Under the pieces are notes generated by a model, which was given only the letters and a program-made list of their open reading frames with translations, was not told the DNA's origin and ran no database searches. A stretch of DNA of 64,000 bases, taken from contig OX387603.1 in NCBI GenBank assembly GCA_947568835.1, forward strand, positions 9,297,943-9,361,942, written 5' to 3'. Source of the stretch: Protonemura montana. Taxonomy: Eukaryota > Arthropoda > Insecta > Plecoptera > Nemouridae. Position 1 is the first letter of the stretch; every line of letters begins with the position of its first letter. Made by a program: the position numbers and the translations under genes. This document shows, piece after piece, positions 12,976-25,600 of this stretch.

Positions 12976-13375
12976 GTGATGGGCAGTAGGTTCACGAATG
13001 TTTGGTGCTTGTTAAGTACAATTTATTAAAGACACACAAATCAATATCCCTAATAAAGGACGCTCTCCCAATCACACATTTAGTGTACCTATAGCTTCCT
13101 GTCTCCTTGGGCTGTGTCGCTCCAAAACTCCTCACATCATGTGTCCTTTTCCCGTCTCTAGTTTTTTGGGTCGGCGACGCCCGCAGCTTTCCTGTCTAAT
13201 AAAAGTTTCCCACTATCGCTGTCCAGTTTGATGTTGGATGTCTGGATTCCTTTTCCTCACTGACTTGTACCTCCTGCTTGCAAACCATCGCCACCTCGGC
13301 ATCCATCGACAGTGCTGATGATAGCACCTAAAGTGTACCAACACGCGTATTGCTGAAGCAGCGATAGCTGTGACA
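12976..13375 (-). repeat. LTR-like direct repeat, unit 2
   Basis: Partner of 10656-10981 in the same orientation, with the longer middle section retained. Confidence 0.7.
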
Positions 13376-14339
13376 ATATTACCTATCTACAGGTGTGATT
13401 GTTTTATGTATAATTACACACAGGCCATAGCTTGATAAACCCGAGCAAAGAAATTTCTAATTTTATGAAATTTGTAATTATATTATTGTATTTTATTAAT
13501 GATGTATATCGAATCTTTATGTCATATAGACATGGACAATAAACCAATAATTTAATTGATAATTTCTCAATTATTATTCGATTTAAAGACTCCGTTGCAG
13601 CCGACGAGAACGCATGCCCCGGACTACGTGGTCGGCGTCACAGAATGTGTCAACGACGATTAAAAAGTGTACGGGGGTCGATGTCATCGGTCAGTGCAGC
13701 CTTGTCAGCGACGGCGACAGCAACAACGAAGCTAGGTGCGTGGTTGGTGTCAGTAACACAGGTACACATATTAGTGTGGTTCGTCACCGCACTTTTTGGG
13801 CTCAATCGAGTAAATCGTAAAAAGTTGAAAGCATAACCAAGCATAAGCATAAGCAAGTTGAAAAGCATAAAAATTGGATTCGTGTCCACTTCGGAGATTT
13901 CAATTTAAGTCAATAAATCGTTCATAATATTATTTTTTTGTTATTTCTAACATTATAGCGCACTTTTTTTGGCTTAATATTTTCTTTACAATGCATACAA
14001 TATAAACCATGCGCATCTTCGAGATAACTGAAGTATTGATCGATTAATTACCAAATTGTGCAAAAATTGTTTTTCGGAATTTTGGCCAAGGTTTTGCATA
14101 AATGTAATTTTAAACTTCTTAAATGGACAAAGTAATTTGTTTTTCACAGTAGTTAAAATTTTCACGTACCTGTACCATCTTGTTGCCAATCAACATCCAT
14201 GTCACGTGTCATTGTATTCGTCTCTGAAATTTGAACCAGTTGGAATCAGTTTGTGTTAGTGGCAACATTTTTTCGTATTTTGTGTATTTTTTTTTCATGA
14301 TATTATTATATTTGTATGATCTTCACGCTCTTACTATTT
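13376..14339. other. Intergenic; GC-richer patch at 13590-13800
   Basis: The patch has overlapping ORFs of under 80 codons on both strands without recognisable motifs. The rest is AT-rich. Confidence 0.35.
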
Positions 14340-14500
14340 CCGTAGTGGCACAAATATGTGATCAGCAAATTTGGTTCAAATAGGTCCAGGCGTTTGGCCG
14401 CTATAGCGCGAACAAACTCACAGATAAAAAAAAAAAAACACACAAGTGTGTTTTTTTTTTGTAGGTGTAATTGAAGATTTCGCTCGCTATGCTCACATAA
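14340..14500 (+). repeat. GCAA-palindrome family, 3' part
   Basis: Contains the family block AGGCGTTTGGCCGC, then a poly-A / CACACAAGTGTG / poly-T palindrome (about 14426-14460). It ends in the family 3' motif TTCGCTCGCTATGCTCA. The same order of blocks is seen at 27960-28105. Confidence 0.6.
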
Positions 14501-14736
14501 AAATGAAAATAATTTAAATGAGAAAACCATTTGTAAATGGTTTACAAATCCAACATTTAACCATAGATTTTTAAAATGAATAAAAAATAGATATTTTTTA
14601 ATGTGTAAGTGGATCTCAATCTTCTGAATGACTCTAAACGAGTGTTCCTCTTCCCCAGACTCACGTTACATGAAGCATACCTGGTAAACGTGAACATCCC
14701 ACAACACCGCAGCTTGGACTCGAGTCTGCAGCAAAC

Positions 14737-17700
14737 ATGTGTGAAACAACGGAAACCCGCACGGTGACCCAGACCGACACCATAACCCCACCGACCAAGG
14801 GTGCGCCTACAGAGTTTCACGCGAAGATCGTCTGGAAAAACGCCATCGGCTTCCTGGTGCTCCACTTATTGGCGGCGTACGCGTTATACCCGATCTTTAC
14901 CGACTCACACCCCTTTACCTTTATGTGGGGTGAGTTCTACAATGTGATTTAAAATATAGCTTGAGCTGCGCAACGCAATTTCAGTTGCGTTGTATCTGAA
15001 AGCATTTTATTTTGTTCTTTATTAATTAATTTTTATTTTGAAAGGGATACTCCGCATGCTTCTGTCGGTCCTTTTTGTTAATTCAATTTTCGTTTAAATT
15101 CAAACTGTAAATATATTACCTTCAATCGAACGTGTATGAAATGCAACAGCAATATGCACTTATTTATTAATCTCCGAAAAGTGCTCTCTTGAAAATATGA
15201 ACATTTTCATAAATTGTGGATAGTTACAAAACCATTTGACCAATTTTCCTGAAAAAATCGCGGGGCTTTAAGTTGAGAACACGAAAATGTGTTTTGAAAA
15301 TTATATTTTAATCCATGGCAGGTGTTTGGCCAGCACGCCATCAACCGCCCAGAAAACCAACAAGCCAAAACTAGTACTGCCTGAAAAAAAACATTAGAAA
15401 AAAATGTCCGCTTGAAATGTTCACTGGAAGGGAAGCGCTACGACTCGCTTACAACACATTAAAGTCTGGTCTATTGGTTTGGCTACCAGCACAGAGACCA
15501 CGTCGATGTTGACGGCGCAGTCCAAGACTCTCTTGTGTGTTCATATTTTTTTATTAATTCGCGCCAGGAGAAAGGAAAACAGAGGCTTGTGGACGGCGCT
15601 GTCAACGTCACCGTTGTCCCAGTGCTGGTAGGAAAGGTGTAGTTGAAGTCCAAACGGGAAAAAAATTCTTCGGGAACAAAACGGGCGTTTTTTTCGAGCA
15701 AAAATATTTTCGGCTAGTTGGTTTTTTTGGGCACTTATTTCTTCGGGCAGTTGATGGCGTGCCACCTACAAAATTAAGGTATGTTAAAATAAAGATTTTG
15801 CTTCCGTAACTACACTCATTAATTATGAAATTAAATCGGTAACGTATCAGAAAATGACAGAAGGAACAATTAAATTACACAAAAGATAATTGACGTTTTT
15901 CTTGCAGGATACGTTCTAGCAATACTGTCGGGTTTAGGCGTTGGCATCGGCGCCCATCGATTGTTCAGCCACCGCAGCTACACGGCCAACACTGGCTTGC
16001 GCGCCTTTCTCCTCTTCTGTCAGACTGTTGCGGGACAGGTAAGTCCACGTGTGGAGGCAGCTGTCATAGGGACAGTGATTTCAAAGCAAACGCGTTCAAT
16101 CGAACACCTTCAAGGATTTATGATGTTCTAGCAATTGCAGTTTGTATTGATTTGTACACCTCAAAGGCACATTTACCAATCAATGTACAGTAACTATTGT
16201 AATGCCCAGTTAAACTGGCCAATAATTACTCATCAAAAATGTATCAAAGCTGTAGTAAAATTGTTAACAGTTAAGTACTTAACTGTTCTTAAAATGCCCC
16301 GTTTGGGCATCAATTTTTGAGACGGTAGTAGTGTTCATAATCATAAAATACCCAACGCATTGCAAGCGTTTGCAATTTAAATGAGATTTCAAATAAAAAT
16401 ACACTTACAAGTTATTTTTGTCTGGGGTATGTAAAATTGAGAATTTTAGCCTGCTCGCTAAGCTCACCAATTAAAAATTAATTTATATATTTTTGCTGTC
16501 AGAACTGTCAATACATCTGGGCCCGCGACCACAGGCAGCATCACAAGCACAGCGACACTAGCGCCGACCCTCATGACTCTACGCGCGGCTTCTTCTTCAG
16601 TCACATCGGATGGCTCATGGTGCGAAAGCATCCCGACGTAATCAGCGCAGGTGCACACATCGACATGTCTGACCTTGATGCTGACAAGATGATCATGTTC
16701 CAGAAGAAGTGAGTTGTTTCGTTCTTCAAGACAAAAGCCCGCATTACATAAACAAAGCGCTCTCATTTTTGCTCAATGTACCTCATGGTACTGCGATTTC
16801 AGCGACTCCAGACATTTCCTTTTGGTTTGAAGAAGAACTTCTGCTGAAAAATGGGATTTCGCTTGACATCTCTACCTAAATTACGTGGTGTAAAAAAGCT
16901 TACTTTGGTACTTTCACAATATACCTTACAGAGCGTGGCTTACTCTTCAATGGTTGCACTTAAAGGCCATGATCCGAACGTGAAAGAAGAAACTGGCTTA
17001 TAAAGAACGTCTAGCAAAACTTTTTTGAACATGCGCTCTTGTAAGCACGCACATAGTTTAAATTAAATCACTTCCAGGTATGAGGAAAATTTATGACGTG
17101 CCTTTATAATTAACTGAAAGTCGGCACACTTCTGTGGGTGCTTTTCCGACACAAGAGCCCAGGCAGGTCAAAAGGCGTGTCAACGAAGGCCCGAGCAATT
17201 TGGGCATTCCACGTGGTGCGTTTTACTTTACAGTACTCGCACGTGTGCACGGGCATTACACCAACACATGGTACCTTAAAGTCCACGAACCACAATAAAA
17301 GTTTGACAACGCTGCAAAGCTTATTTCAAGGCTAATACAAACCCCATCAATAAACAACACCCAAAAACAGATAGACAACCACATGGATCGAAAACTCCAA
17401 AGACAAAAGACGAAACCATGAGGATATTCAAAACCAAAAACAAGGAGACAAAACCTCAACGACACCGCTAACCTGTTTTAATACATTCTGATGGGAAAAA
17501 GGCTGCAGGATAACATTTGTGCAAGTTAGGTTGGTTCCCGTCGACGCATTTCGTTGTCATCGAGATGAGAATCCATTATAATCCATTGGTTATCCCGGCT
17601 ACATCTGTAGGTACTACAAGACTCTGTATCTTGTATTCGCGTTCCTGATTCCGATCATCGTGCCGCACTACTTCTGGGGCGAGACTGTCTGGAACTCATT

Positions 17701-19042
17701 TCTCATCGCCTATTTATACCGCACCGTCAACGTCCTCAACCTCACCTGGTTCGTCAATAGCGCCGCACACCTTTACGGGAACAAACCTTACGACGAGTAA
17801 GTCATGGCGCTATTATGGTGTTTAGGCTAGTGTATACGATAACTGACATAATCACTAGTTAAAACAAAAACTGTTTAGCCAGGGGTTTGAATGCTAAGTA
17901 AAGAACAACTTGTTTTTCCCGACTTTTCGTAACTTGTACCTGATACTTAATCCAGGGTGATAAAGGACTGCTTTCACTCAATGGAATAATTTATCATTAA
18001 GAGTCTTAGACTTTTTAAGTAAAAAGGATTTCATGGAGTCAGTACCATTAAGACTCAGTTTTACTTTTTTTTTTTTAAGCTTTGAAGTGTGGATTATAAA
18101 GAAAATAGCGACACAAATTTCATAATTTATTTGAACTTCCTTCAGCGTAAATTAGTCTGCACCCCACCTGAGATTGGCGATGTCTCTTGCTCCAGACAAA
18201 TCGCGCCGGTGGAGAACGACATGGTGGCTTACTTTGCGTTTGGCGAGGGCTGGCACAACTACCACCACTCGTACCCCTGGGACTACCGGACCTCGGAATT
18301 CGGCATGCGTTTCAACGCCGGGGCAACGATCATTGAGTGGTTTGCAGCCAGGGGTTGGGCCACCAACCTTCGCTCGGTCTCCCACGACGTTGTCATGGCC
18401 AAGGTATGCCAAAAGCTAAAGCCAAATTTGAAGCATCGCTGACAGACAAACGTTGCTTGATTCGGATTTCAATTGGAGTCTGTCGGTTTGTATGATCGAT
18501 GTTTTGAAGGGAATTTTGTGCACCCATCTGAGACCTTACAACCATTAAATCTTGTTTGGAGTGCACTTTAAATATTTTGCTCACAAAATTTGTGAAATAA
18601 TTTGAAGAAAATTTGACTCTATATATTTTATTTCTCGACTATCAACGTCACGGAATTCAAAATATTTACGGAGTAACATGGATTTTTTTCATTACCTATG
18701 ACATGAGTAAAAATTACGACATATCCAACTGAACAATTCTAACGAAAGACCAAAATTGATTTTTTTTTATGGTGAATTTCCTCACCGGTTACTAAGTTGT
18801 GAAACTTTCAACCGCTTGGTATTCCTTAGATCAAAAGCAAAGGCGACGGATCTCATGGCAAGAACCCAATGGACTCCAAGCCACCATTGGATAAAATCCC
18901 GCTGGCTTGGTTGCCTGTCGCCATCGGCGAGAAGATGCTGCACGCGGCCTGGAACTTCTCGCGGGGTATTTACTTCGGATACTTCGTATCGGCCTTCCTG
19001 TTGGTCAAGTACTACTGGGTGGCACCGTGGACGCAGCTGTGA
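14737..19042 (+). CDS. Acyl-CoA delta-9-type desaturase, copy B (complete, 6 coding exons, 378 aa)
   Basis: ER membrane diiron desaturase acting on acyl-CoA. Exons are 14737-14929, 15908-16038, 16503-16708, 17611-17796, 18196-18403 and 18830-19042, all GT-AG, and the frame is continuous. All nine histidines known to bind iron in stearoyl-CoA desaturases are present: H81 and H86 (GAHRLFSHRS), H118, H121 and H122 (RDHRQHH), H230 (NSAAH), and H259, H262 and H263 (GEGWHNYHH). The 29-residue spacing from H230 to H259 equals that of mammalian SCD1. Hydrophobic segments at about 36-60, 66-80, 100-108 and 180-225 fit the four-helix topology. The ATG at 14737 is the first in frame. A CTTCCCCAG acceptor at 14658 suggests an upstream 5'UTR exon. 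Delta-9 regiospecificity is inferred from the family. Confidence 0.95.
14961..15340 (+). repeat. GCAA-palindrome family copy in intron 1 of desaturase B
   Basis: Starts with the 5' near-palindrome (GCGCAACGCAATTTCAGTTG). It continues with blocks shared with 27870-27995, such as CCTGAAAAAATCGC and GAAAATGTGTTTTGAAAAT, and ends near GGTGTTTGGCC. The final TTCGCTCGC motif is missing. Confidence 0.65.
16709..17610 (+). other. Copy B intron 3, alignable with copy A
   Basis: GTGAGT donor, CTGTAG acceptor. The stretch 16930-17340 aligns with 840-1300 of copy A. Confidence 0.65.
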
Positions 19043-19203
19043 CGCTGCCGACAAGAGTGCTACAGTATGATCTTTGGACTTAAAGTTAGTCAGAGTCACA
19101 GCGCTAATGCTAAACGTTTTAATGTTAATGTTAATGTCGAAAGGCTAAGCAAACGAGCCGGCTGTACGACTTGTGGCTGTACTTTTCTTTTTCAAACCTC
19201 AAC

Positions 19204-19209
19204 AATAAA
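19204..19209 (+). terminator. Polyadenylation signal of desaturase copy B
   Basis: AATAAA 162 bp after the stop codon, at the same relative position as in copy A. Confidence 0.6.
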
Positions 19210-20045
19210 ATAATTTATACAAACAACTATCGATACATGAATAACAATTTAATTTATATGAGGTGTTAGCATTAATAAAGATAAATGAGCAGAAACTAGT
19301 CTCAAATGCGACTAATCTCCAAGAAATAACGACAGTACATTTCTTAGCATTCGAAATGACGGTGACTCGATCACTGTGCGACTACCACTTTTGTCGGTAT
19401 ACTAGTCATATTTCGGTTATTTTGCAACAGTTTAATCTTAGCGCTGGGACTTTGACCCAATGTATAAACCCAATGATTATGGTATGATCCTTGGCTAAAT
19501 GGCTTGGCCATTGGCTAAATTGGCTAAAGTTGCGTATAACTGCTGGATAAATGTTGCAAGACTGCTGTGTAATCGGCCATTTTGACTAGTGATTCAATCA
19601 CCGAGTGCAATGTTGATCGACCACATAATCGTCTTCTTGCTTAAGTTTGAGTTCAAATCATTGCAGTGACGATGCGATTTGGATGCAGCATGGAAGGTGG
19701 CAATCTTGTGGCCTGTCGAATCAACAAAGTTCTCTTACTCTTGAGTTGGTTCAACTCCAATTTTTAAGGGCCTAAGGTCAGATCGCCAACACCATAAACA
19801 AACCGACAATGTTTGATAACCAATGAATTGCATTGATTTATTTGTGTCAAGCGACATCAATTGATTGAAGTGGTTGTCAGAAATAAAATTATGGAGTAAA
19901 ATGGTTCTTGCACTGTGACTTTTTCCTCAGTCATAACCTATACCTGCGACTAAGACATGTCATCCAGTCCAAAGTTCCAGTTAGTTTGTTGAATTATTTA
20001 CAGTTGCCACTCACTGATTCCGGAGTTGTCATCATGGTGTTTGTT
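19210..20045 (+). repeat. Duplicated 3' flank, unit 2 (partner 4196-5010)
   Basis: Aligns with the copy A flank until about 20045, where similarity ends abruptly near a GTTGTCATCAT block present in both. Confidence 0.75.
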
Positions 20046-22672
20046 CCATGGTAGCCATTGAAGCCATTGTTCAAACCAAAAAGTCATGCAATGTTATGGC
20101 AGAAGGACTTGTCTTTAGCGAAGTTTCTATTTAACAACTTGGTGCTAATTCAGGTTATTTCAATGAAACACCTTAAGCCCGGAACAAACTCTTAGAGCAG
20201 GTCTAGTTTACCACCGGGAATGGGGATGTTTAAATGTTCGAAAATTTTTCAAAGAATAGAAACCTACCTAAACCTTCCCAAACCTTCTTATTCCACGTCC
20301 GTTACTTGGCATGTTGGGTGCCAATTAACAGACAGAAGCAGGGTGTATGCTGGGTTTCCGGTGTAACTATTATATAACCTATTATACCAAAGACCAATCT
20401 TTAAATTACTAGGAAGAGCATTGATGCGCAAGGATTAATTGAATAAAGAACATATTTTTATAATATCAGTATGATTATTAAAAGGTTTACAGCCTGCGTG
20501 GACCGCGCCATGAACTAGGCTCATGGAGTAATGGTACTGGGCTATAGGTTACGTAAGGTTCACCTTAACTCTGTGGTTCCATGACAGTTCAGAATTGCAG
20601 AATGTCTTTGTTGACGAGCACGAGACCTAAACTAGTAAATATAAACACATGGTAAAGGTAGTATCTAACATTTTTTAAGAAGAAGCCGGCGCGAGACTGC
20701 GGAGACTTCGGAAACAAGTAGGTACTGTAGTTCCAGAATACGAACCTCCAACACAAATGACCGACACGTTACCATTTACCCATAAGAGTTAACAGGCAAG
20801 ACGGCTGTGTGTTGGACATTTGAGATAGCGATAATTTGAGTACTTAACGAGTCAGTAAATAAAAGTGATCGAACCGAAAATTCTCAGTACTAATTGTACT
20901 AGCGTTTAGAAGAAACTAAAAGTAACTACAAGAAAAGTTAGTCAGAATCTGGAAGATGCCTGGTTCATGGAGAGGGAGCCAGGAAGGATGGAGCCACAAG
21001 TTGAACCTCGTGAGAGACGACAAAATAATTGTATCAAAGCCCTATGAACGAATTTGTTTCCACCAGGAACCGGATCCACAAAGCTGGGTTTAAACGACTT
21101 AACCCCCATATATTTGGAAGTTAAGTTGTTATCAAACCCTGGAATATGAAAGCATTGCCTGCATCTTTAAACCTGAGGGATAAAACTTTAACTCTGCTTC
21201 GTAGATCCGGCTCGAGAGGATTTGAAATGGTGGATCTCACGAAATAAGCAGTATGCCAGGACTGGAACCTCATTATTTTGCTGTACTGCAAAACATCAAA
21301 ATAGAATAACGAGGGTTCAGTGTTCTTGAAGCGAGCCCAGTCGCGATAATGTACGAAGATCTCAATTGACAAGCAGTGGCATGTATGCATTAAATGTAAC
21401 ACACCTTTCTCGCGAGATAATAAACTGGAAAAAAACAAAAAACAGACAATCGTACACCTTGTCACATTAATAATTCGCAATAAAATAACGTGTTTTCTTT
21501 AAATTGTATTGTTTTGTAAACAATTCATCCCTGTGTTTGACAACTTCAGCATAAACGTCCACGAATCCAGCTGACGCCTCGCTTCGTCTGTTAATTAGCT
21601 AGCGGCAAATTGCTGACACGTGCAAATAATTCACGCAGCGATTCGCGCGACGTTGAAAACAATCGGGGAAATTCGATCGAGCGCGCACGGCGACCTGGTG
21701 GTCACTCCAGCAGACTTTTTTTGTTGACATAATGGACGCTGGCGTGGACACGTTTGTCCACGAGTATGACACAACAATCATGCACCGGGAATGTGTACAA
21801 AGAGTGTGGCAAGGCGAGTGTCAACTCCAGACGCTCTCGAGTTTGCGGGTATCGACGGTGACACCTGGCTGCTACATACAACTTGAAGACTCTTTGTTTT
21901 GTGGTGAGTCACACAATGTTCCGCCGAGTATGTTTTTATTTGGCTTGTAGATCTGAGATGCTGGCCAAACCTGAATGAAAGTGTTACAGCAGTTTTTAGT
22001 ATATTTTAAATTAGTACTTTTCAAATCGACTCAAATGGCGTATAAACTCAAATTTAACGATCTTTTAAATTACCTATTGTAAAGTAAGCTCCGCGTTATT
22101 ACAAAAATATGAAATGGCAAACATAATATTTTTATGACTCCCTTGCACTCGATTGTAAGTCTAGATCGTTGACTATGCTAGCATTTGCTCTATGACTTCT
22201 GAACAGTAGCGACAGTGCCCCTAACCCTTGGTCCTTGGCGTTGGTTCGACGCCGCCCTTAAGTTTACACGGCGTGGGTGAAAACGTGCCCATTAAACCCA
22301 CTGCAGTGACTTGCAAAGTTTCGCTGAAGCAACAACGCGAAGAAATCTGAGAATCGGCGTTCGCGAACAGAGACCGAGAACGCTTAGAAAATTGAGAGCA
22401 AAAGCTGGAACTTATAACGCGGTATTGTTGTTGACTCGTACAAACTTGGCAGTTGAATCTTGCGAAAACAGAAAATCAGCATAATTTGCAGTTTCGCAGT
22501 CGCGCTTAACGAGAAGTTGTACAAGCTTGGGTCACAAATAACTCAATCGCCTTACGATTCCGTAGGTGGATGTGAACATGGTTAGCGTCTACCGCCCACG
22601 CTGCTGATCATCTTACACGTCTCAAGATATCGCCGGGCATCCGAAGCCGCGTTCCAACCGTACTAAAGAAAT
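20046..22672. other. Intergenic region upstream of desaturase C
   Basis: Mostly unassigned. A + ORF at 21732-21950 starts with ATG and runs to a GTGAGT donor-like site at about 21902. It could be a first exon, but the product is not recognised. The 22200-22670 stretch is GC-richer and probably holds the copy C promoter and 5'UTR. No clear TATA box is seen. Confidence 0.35.
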
Positions 22673-25600
22673 ATGGCTAAGCGGGTTGCTACCGCAAAGT
22701 CCGATGGCTCAAATAATGAGCAGAAGATAAAGTTTGTCGCCAAGATCGTGTGGAAGAACGTCATCGCCTTCCTGCTGTTGCACCTCGGTTTTCTGCACGG
22801 CCTCTACCTTGTCTTAACCGTCAGCCACTCCTTGACGTTTGTTTGGGGTACGAACATTTTTGTTGCTATTTAATTTAAGTTGTTTTGTTTACGAGCGCAG
22901 TTTTAGGACCATTTTCGCCTTTCTTTTTTCCCTCTCCTACCATATCATATCATATCGTTTTCTATTTTATTATTTTTCCTATAATCTTAAATATGCAAGT
23001 TTTGAATATAAACCCACCCCGAACGACAAGTTGAAGGCTTTCCGTGGGCTTCAACTGCCTCGGCGAGTGCAGGTTCTAATGCTCATATTTTCTTGCAGGG
23101 TACGTCCTGGCATCATTTTCGGGCATTGGCATCACCGTCGGCGCTCACCGCCTCTTCAGCCATCGGAGCTACAAGGCAAATGCCTTCGTGCGCGCTTTCC
23201 TGTTGCTGGGGCAAACGGTTGCCGGCCAGGTGAGCTCGGACGATATACAAACACTTTGTGGTAAGGCTTTGGCTTGAAGATGAACATTTTGGATTTGTCT
23301 TTATCTAGTTATGTCGTTATGTGAATTATTGTTTTTTTAATCACGATTATTTTATTTCAAAAGTAACCAGCCAGTTACAACCAATTGTGCATTGGCGACA
23401 ACACTCTCCTGATGACCGAGGAGGGCGCAAATCCCTCTCTTCCTGACTTCCACGGACATATGAGCTAGTTGTCACGGCCTTAAAGTCGACAGAATCTTAA
23501 GCTATCGATGTCGTTTCTGGCTCTTAGAACTGCCTGTACACCTGGGTCCGCGACCACCGGCAGCACCACAAGCACAGCGACACTAGCGCCGATCCTCATG
23601 ACTCTACGCGCGGCTTCTTCTTCAGTCACATCGGATGGCTCATGGTGCGCAAGCATCCCGACGTGATCCGCGCAGGTGCACACATCGACATGTCTGACCT
23701 AGAGGCTGACAAACTGGTCATGTTCCAGAAGAAGTGAGTTGATTGTTCAAATTGCCTCTGAAATTAGTGGACTGTTTTCAGAAACTCATTGTGGTACATT
23801 CTTTCTCAGCGTTCATCCTTTTTATGGCGCTGGCTCATATATAGGATTTAATTTTTATTTAGGATACAACGAACGCGTTACTGGGAAGTCTTGCATCCCC
23901 ACTAAGTACTTAAATGCCACAATACCAAATAAATGCCAGTAACAGACTATTAGACTAACAGGACGAGAAAAGTCTCCTAAATGTTTTGCTAGTTATTGAA
24001 ACTGACAATTTGTTTGCTGTTCTACTTGCAGTAAATGATTTTACTTACCAAAAAGATCGGCATATCCTTGCATAAAACGGTGTTTTAATAGTACCTCTAA
24101 CGCTTTTTGAGAGTGTATTAATTAGATCTGACATTGAGATCTGCGAACGAAATTGTCTGCAATATAACAATTTTCCAGACTTTATTTATTTATTAGCAAT
24201 TAGCAATAATTTTTTAATTTTTTAATTTTTTGTTTTATTATTTATCGTATCTTTCTTACTATCATCCATTTGGCCATTAGCGTACTACGTTTATCTTTAT
24301 AAAGGTACTACAAGACGTTGTATTTCACGTTCGCCATGATCCTGCCCGTGCTGGTGCCATGCTACTTCTGGGGCGAGACCCTCTGGAACTCGTTTTTTGT
24401 CGTTTTCGTGGGACGCTACGTCTACGTCTTGAACCTCACCTGGCTGGTTAACAGCGCTGCCCACCTTTTTGGGACAAAGCCTTATGACAAGTGAGTTTAC
24501 AAAATGCATATGACTTTTTAGTGCAGAGGCAAGGCGGTAGTTTGATACCATGTGTTTTAAAGTTTGTATAGTCAATTATTATGTGAAATTCAGTTTGGTT
24601 TTGGTGATTTTCTTTTCACCCCGAAGTATGAAATAAAATCTTCGATATAAATCAAGTTTCGCTGAATCTTTGAACATTATCTCAACTTTAGAATCATGCC
24701 GCAAGCCTGAATAAATTAGAATGTCTTCAGTTTCCGTGCATCTTTGTAATTAAAATATGTATCAAATTTTAATTGGTAACCTTCATGTATTATTGCTCTT
24801 AATGTACAAGAAGCTTTTGACAATAGTTTGGGGGAATAGGTCAGGAAACTTACTAAAGTTGGCGACATTTATTAATACGCCATTAATATTCACAATGTTA
24901 TTTTGCTTTTTCTGTTTGAAAGAAACTTTAAGGAAGAATGACAAGAAATTTACACTCATAAGAATTTTAGAGAAACAGCAGCGACTGATCTGTGCCAACT
25001 GAATTTCTTATAACTTGTCTCTGTCTTTGGAGCACGAAAAACAGTCTTGTAAAACTATTCAGTTTCGACATAGCCTCCTTGCCAACTGACAAGAGAATGA
25101 GCTACGACACTCGTTCCTCTTCGTCCTCTTGTCGCTCAAAGACGCCTAGCCGCGTCCGATATCGGCTACTTTTTAACTACATCCGCTTCCCCGTACTTTT
25201 CTGGTGCGAACTTTTCCCCCTGCCTCACTTGCAGACTTACTCCTCGGCGACTTTATCCGAAACCGTGGCTACATTTTCACTGTGATTTGGTTTAGAATCG
25301 TGAGACATGAAAATAACTGTGTTGTCGCACAAGTATGTACAAGTGGCACACTTTCATCGAAATCACCACACATTTCCGGTTGTAATATTATTATTATTAT
25401 TTGTGGTGTTTAACGACGCACTGTTTTGACACCTGGCCATGTGGCACTGGTTTAATGGCGTCGGTGAATGAGTGGATGATGAACCTAACCTAGCCTAGAA
25501 GGGAGGAGGGGAAACCTGATGCCGGCACGTAGCCTACTGCTGTCGAAGAGCACCAAGGCGACCACCGGCTTCACGTCCCTTCCGAAGGACGGTACAACTC

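Larger units (their letters stand above)
10656..13375 (-). mobile_element. Decayed LTR-like element
   Basis: Two direct repeats (10656-10981 and 12976-13375) flank about 2 kb that holds broken ORFs on the - strand. Read on the - strand, the 12976-13375 repeat is the 5' one. It begins near TGTCACAGC, contains an AATAAA, and ends near CCCATCAC. The broken ORF begins about 285 bp inside it, the position expected for gag. I found no clear primer-binding site, pol motif or target-site duplication. Two independent insertions of one non-autonomous repeat is the main alternative. Confidence 0.42.

Noticed and set aside
18152..18412. Antisense and shifted ORFs over desaturase box 3
   Set aside because: Shadows of exon 5; codon bias and histidine motifs are in the other frame.
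22243..22253. B-box-like GGTTCGACGCC suggesting a tRNA
   Set aside because: No cloverleaf or acceptor stem could be built around it.
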